From Capnocytophaga catalasegens (GTDB lineage Bacteria; Bacteroidota; Bacteroidia; Flavobacteriales; Flavobacteriaceae): 64,000 nucleotides of DNA. This document shows, piece after piece, positions 62,375 through 64,000 of this stretch. The translations under genes and the position numbers were made by a program. The notes below the pieces were generated by a model, which saw only the letters and a program-made list of their open reading frames with translations, searched no databases and was not told where the DNA came from. How positions within the stretch are numbered: the first letter of the stretch is position 1; each line of letters begins with the position of its first letter. The stretch spans positions 1-64,000 of the forward strand of contig NZ_BPMA01000016.1 of the NCBI RefSeq assembly GCF_026005215.1. The letters are read 5' to 3'.

Positions 62375-64000
62375 ATGAAAAAAATAACAATAATATTTTT
62401 AATAGGTACGTTTATGACGCATATACAATGTCAATTTTCTGGGAAAAATAAAGAAGCGAAATCTGAAAACTCAGAAGTAAGAGGTAAAAAAGTGGTTTAT
62501 CAAGTTTTTACACGTCTTTTTGGAAATAAAAATCAGACGAATAAAGTTTGGGGTACGAAAGAAGAGAATGGTGTAGGAAAGTTTGAAGATATTAGTAACA
62601 AGGCGTTACAAGAAATTAAGGAGCTTGGGGCTACACATATTTGGTACACAGGTATTCCACACCATGCCTTAGTAGGTGATTACAAAAAGTATGGTATTTC
62701 TGACGATGACCCAGAGGTAGTTAAAGGACGCGCAGGGTCTCCATATGCAGTTAAAGATTATTATAATGTAAATCCTGATTTAGCAAATAATCCTGCGAAT
62801 AGAATGTCAGAATTTGAAGCTCTTATTGAGCGAACGCATAGAAATGGACTCAAAGTTATTATTGATATTGTGCCAAATCATGTTGCAAGGCGCTACGAGA
62901 GTGTTTCTATGCCCGATGGAGTACGTGGTTTTGGGCAAGATGATAATACAAGTGTAGTTTTTGATGTTGATAATAATTTTTATTATGTTCCCAATCAACC
63001 TTTTGTACTTCCTTTATATGCTGATGGATATAAACCTTTGGGAGGTGAGCCACATTGGTTAATTGATGGAAAGTTTGATGAAAATCCAGCAAAATGGACT
63101 GGAAATGGTGCAAGAAGTCCTCAGCCTGATTTCAATGATTGGTACGAAACGGTCAAATTAAACTTTGGTATTTCTCCCGAAGGGAAAAAAGAGTTTCCTT
63201 TGCTTCCCGATGGGTATGAATATGAACCCTATGAGGTACATTATGAATTCTGGAAAGATAAAAAAGTACCCAATACGTGGGTTAAATTTCGAGATATTGC
63301 ACTTTTTTGGCTTGAAAAAGGAGTTGATGGCTTCCGATATGATATGGCAGAAATGGTTCCTGTCGAATTTTGGAGTTATCTCAATTCTTCAATTAAAATG
63401 AAGAATCCTCAATCCTTTTTATTAGCAGAAATATATAATCCTAATGCGTATAGAGACTACATTCGTAAAGGAAAAATGGACTATTTGTATGATAAAGTAC
63501 AACTTTATGATACATTAAGAAACATTGTTCAGTATAAACACTCCACAGATGGAATTGCTCCTATACAGCACAAACTTAAAGATATCTCGCGTCATATGTT
63601 GCACTTCCTTGAAAATCATGATGAACAACGAATAGCAGCTCCTGAGTTTGCAGGTAATCCTTTTAAAGCACTTCCCGCTATGGTTATCTCTCATACGATT
63701 TCTTCTGCCCCAACAATGATTTATTTTGGGCAGGAAGTAGGAGAAGAAGGCTCCGAAAAAGGAGGTTTTGGTAGCCCTTCGCGTACTTCTATCTTCGATT
63801 ATGTGGGTGTTCCTGAGCATCAAAAATGGATGAATGAAGGAAAGTTTGATGGAGAAAAACTATCTGAGGCTCAAAAGAAACTTCGCGCATATTATAAGAA
63901 ATTACTAAACCTTAATATTTCAGGAAGTTACAATGATATTCACACATACAACCGCTCACATACCGAATTCTATAACGATAAGGTATATTCGTTTGTCAGA
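62375..64000 (+). CDS. GH13 alpha-amylase lipoprotein, truncated by the window edge
   Basis: The frame opens at ATG 62375 and is still open at 64000 (542 codons). The N-terminus MKKITIIFLIGTFMTHIQC is a lipoprotein signal with Cys 19, so the enzyme is probably membrane anchored. The GH13 catalytic residues are present: IDIVPNH (region I), nucleophile Asp323 in GFRYDMAEM, acid/base Glu352 in LLAEIYN, and Asp416 in LENHDEQR. It is divergent enough from the first amylase to have a distinct role, perhaps SusG-like surface amylase. The C-terminus lies outside the window. Confidence 0.9.
   Translation, partial: MKKITIIFLIGTFMTHIQCQFSGKNKEAKSENSEVRGKKVVYQVFTRLFGNKNQTNKVWGTKEENGVGKFEDISNKALQEIKELGATHIWYTGIPHHALVGDYKKYGISDDDPEVVKGRAGSPYAVKDYYNVNPDLANNPANRMSEFEALIERTHRNGLKVIIDIVPNHVARRYESVSMPDGVRGFGQDDNTSVVFDVDNNFYYVPNQPFVLPLYADGYKPLGGEPHWLIDGKFDENPAKWTGNGARSPQPDFNDWYETVKLNFGISPEGKKEFPLLPDGYEYEPYEVHYEFWKDKKVPNTWVKFRDIALFWLEKGVDGFRYDMAEMVPVEFWSYLNSSIKMKNPQSFLLAEIYNPNAYRDYIRKGKMDYLYDKVQLYDTLRNIVQYKHSTDGIAPIQHKLKDISRHMLHFLENHDEQRIAAPEFAGNPFKALPAMVISHTISSAPTMIYFGQEVGEEGSEKGGFGSPSRTSIFDYVGVPEHQKWMNEGKFDGEKLSEAQKKLRAYYKKLLNLNISGSYNDIHTYNRSHTEFYNDKVYSFVR

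Noticed and set aside
1-64000. tRNA, rRNA, insertion sequences or prophage genes
   Set aside because: No rRNA signature, tRNA cloverleaf, transposase or phage structural protein was recognised; a dedicated RNA search was not possible by eye.

Overview
The window reads as a chromosome segment of a low-GC Flavobacteriia bacterium, most like Capnocytophaga. This rests on the four SusC/SusD transporter pairs, several promoters of the Bacteroidota type (TTTG or TTG, about 20 bp, then TAnnTTTG), an intact DUF6089-uppS-bamA-ompH-ompH envelope operon, a PorV-type type IX secretion gene, and a zinc-ribbon-less AccD. The genus is an inference from gene content and style. I saw no rRNA, tRNA, CRISPR array, transposase or prophage.

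Layout. 1-5011: AT-rich upstream region and a SusC/SusD pair. 5282-8805: DinB-like protein, nitroreductase, trmB and a nucleosidase-like protein. 8966-11727: active/inactive M16 protease pair. 12040-18476: TonB-type receptor, unknown secreted protein and a large lipoprotein. 18589-20860: a TonB-dependent receptor behind a TPP riboswitch with its own terminator, so probably a thiamine-compound receptor. 20919-21452: lipoprotein gene broken by a stop. 21598-25500: hemH-hemJ, then a Fur-family regulator and purA. 25724-31450: SGNH-like protein plus MBOAT O-acyltransferase, M23 peptidase, GH3-like enzyme. 31503-36298: SusC/SusD pair on the minus strand. 36547-40988: epimerase, frameshifted porV, accD, TrmH-type methylase and Crp/Fnr regulator. 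41055-53340: AraC regulator, membrane protein and two tandem SusC/SusD pairs. 53565-59985: outer-membrane and cell-wall biogenesis cluster (uppS, bamA, two Skp/OmpH chaperones, murI). 60091-64000: two GH13 amylases, the second running off the window, separated by a 21-bp tandem repeat.

How the genes work together. Much of the window deals with the outer membrane: nutrient import (four SusC/SusD pairs and two other TonB-type receptors), assembly of barrels (BamA, Skp/OmpH), lipid-linked wall synthesis (UppS, MurI), wall or polysaccharide modification (SGNH/MBOAT, M23) and starch or maltodextrin breakdown (GH13).

The most unusual signal is a run of 8 to 12 guanines at the same codon position in three of the four susC genes (36030-36038 on the minus strand, 43300-43311, 48678-48685). 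In each gene a one-base gain puts TAA directly behind the tract and a one-base loss gives a stop within about ten codons. This looks like a set of slipped-strand ON/OFF switches on nutrient receptors. Other points of note are the three-frameshift porV, the nonsense-broken lipoprotein, the TPP riboswitch, a three-box array at exact 42-bp spacing, and structured leaders before two susC genes.
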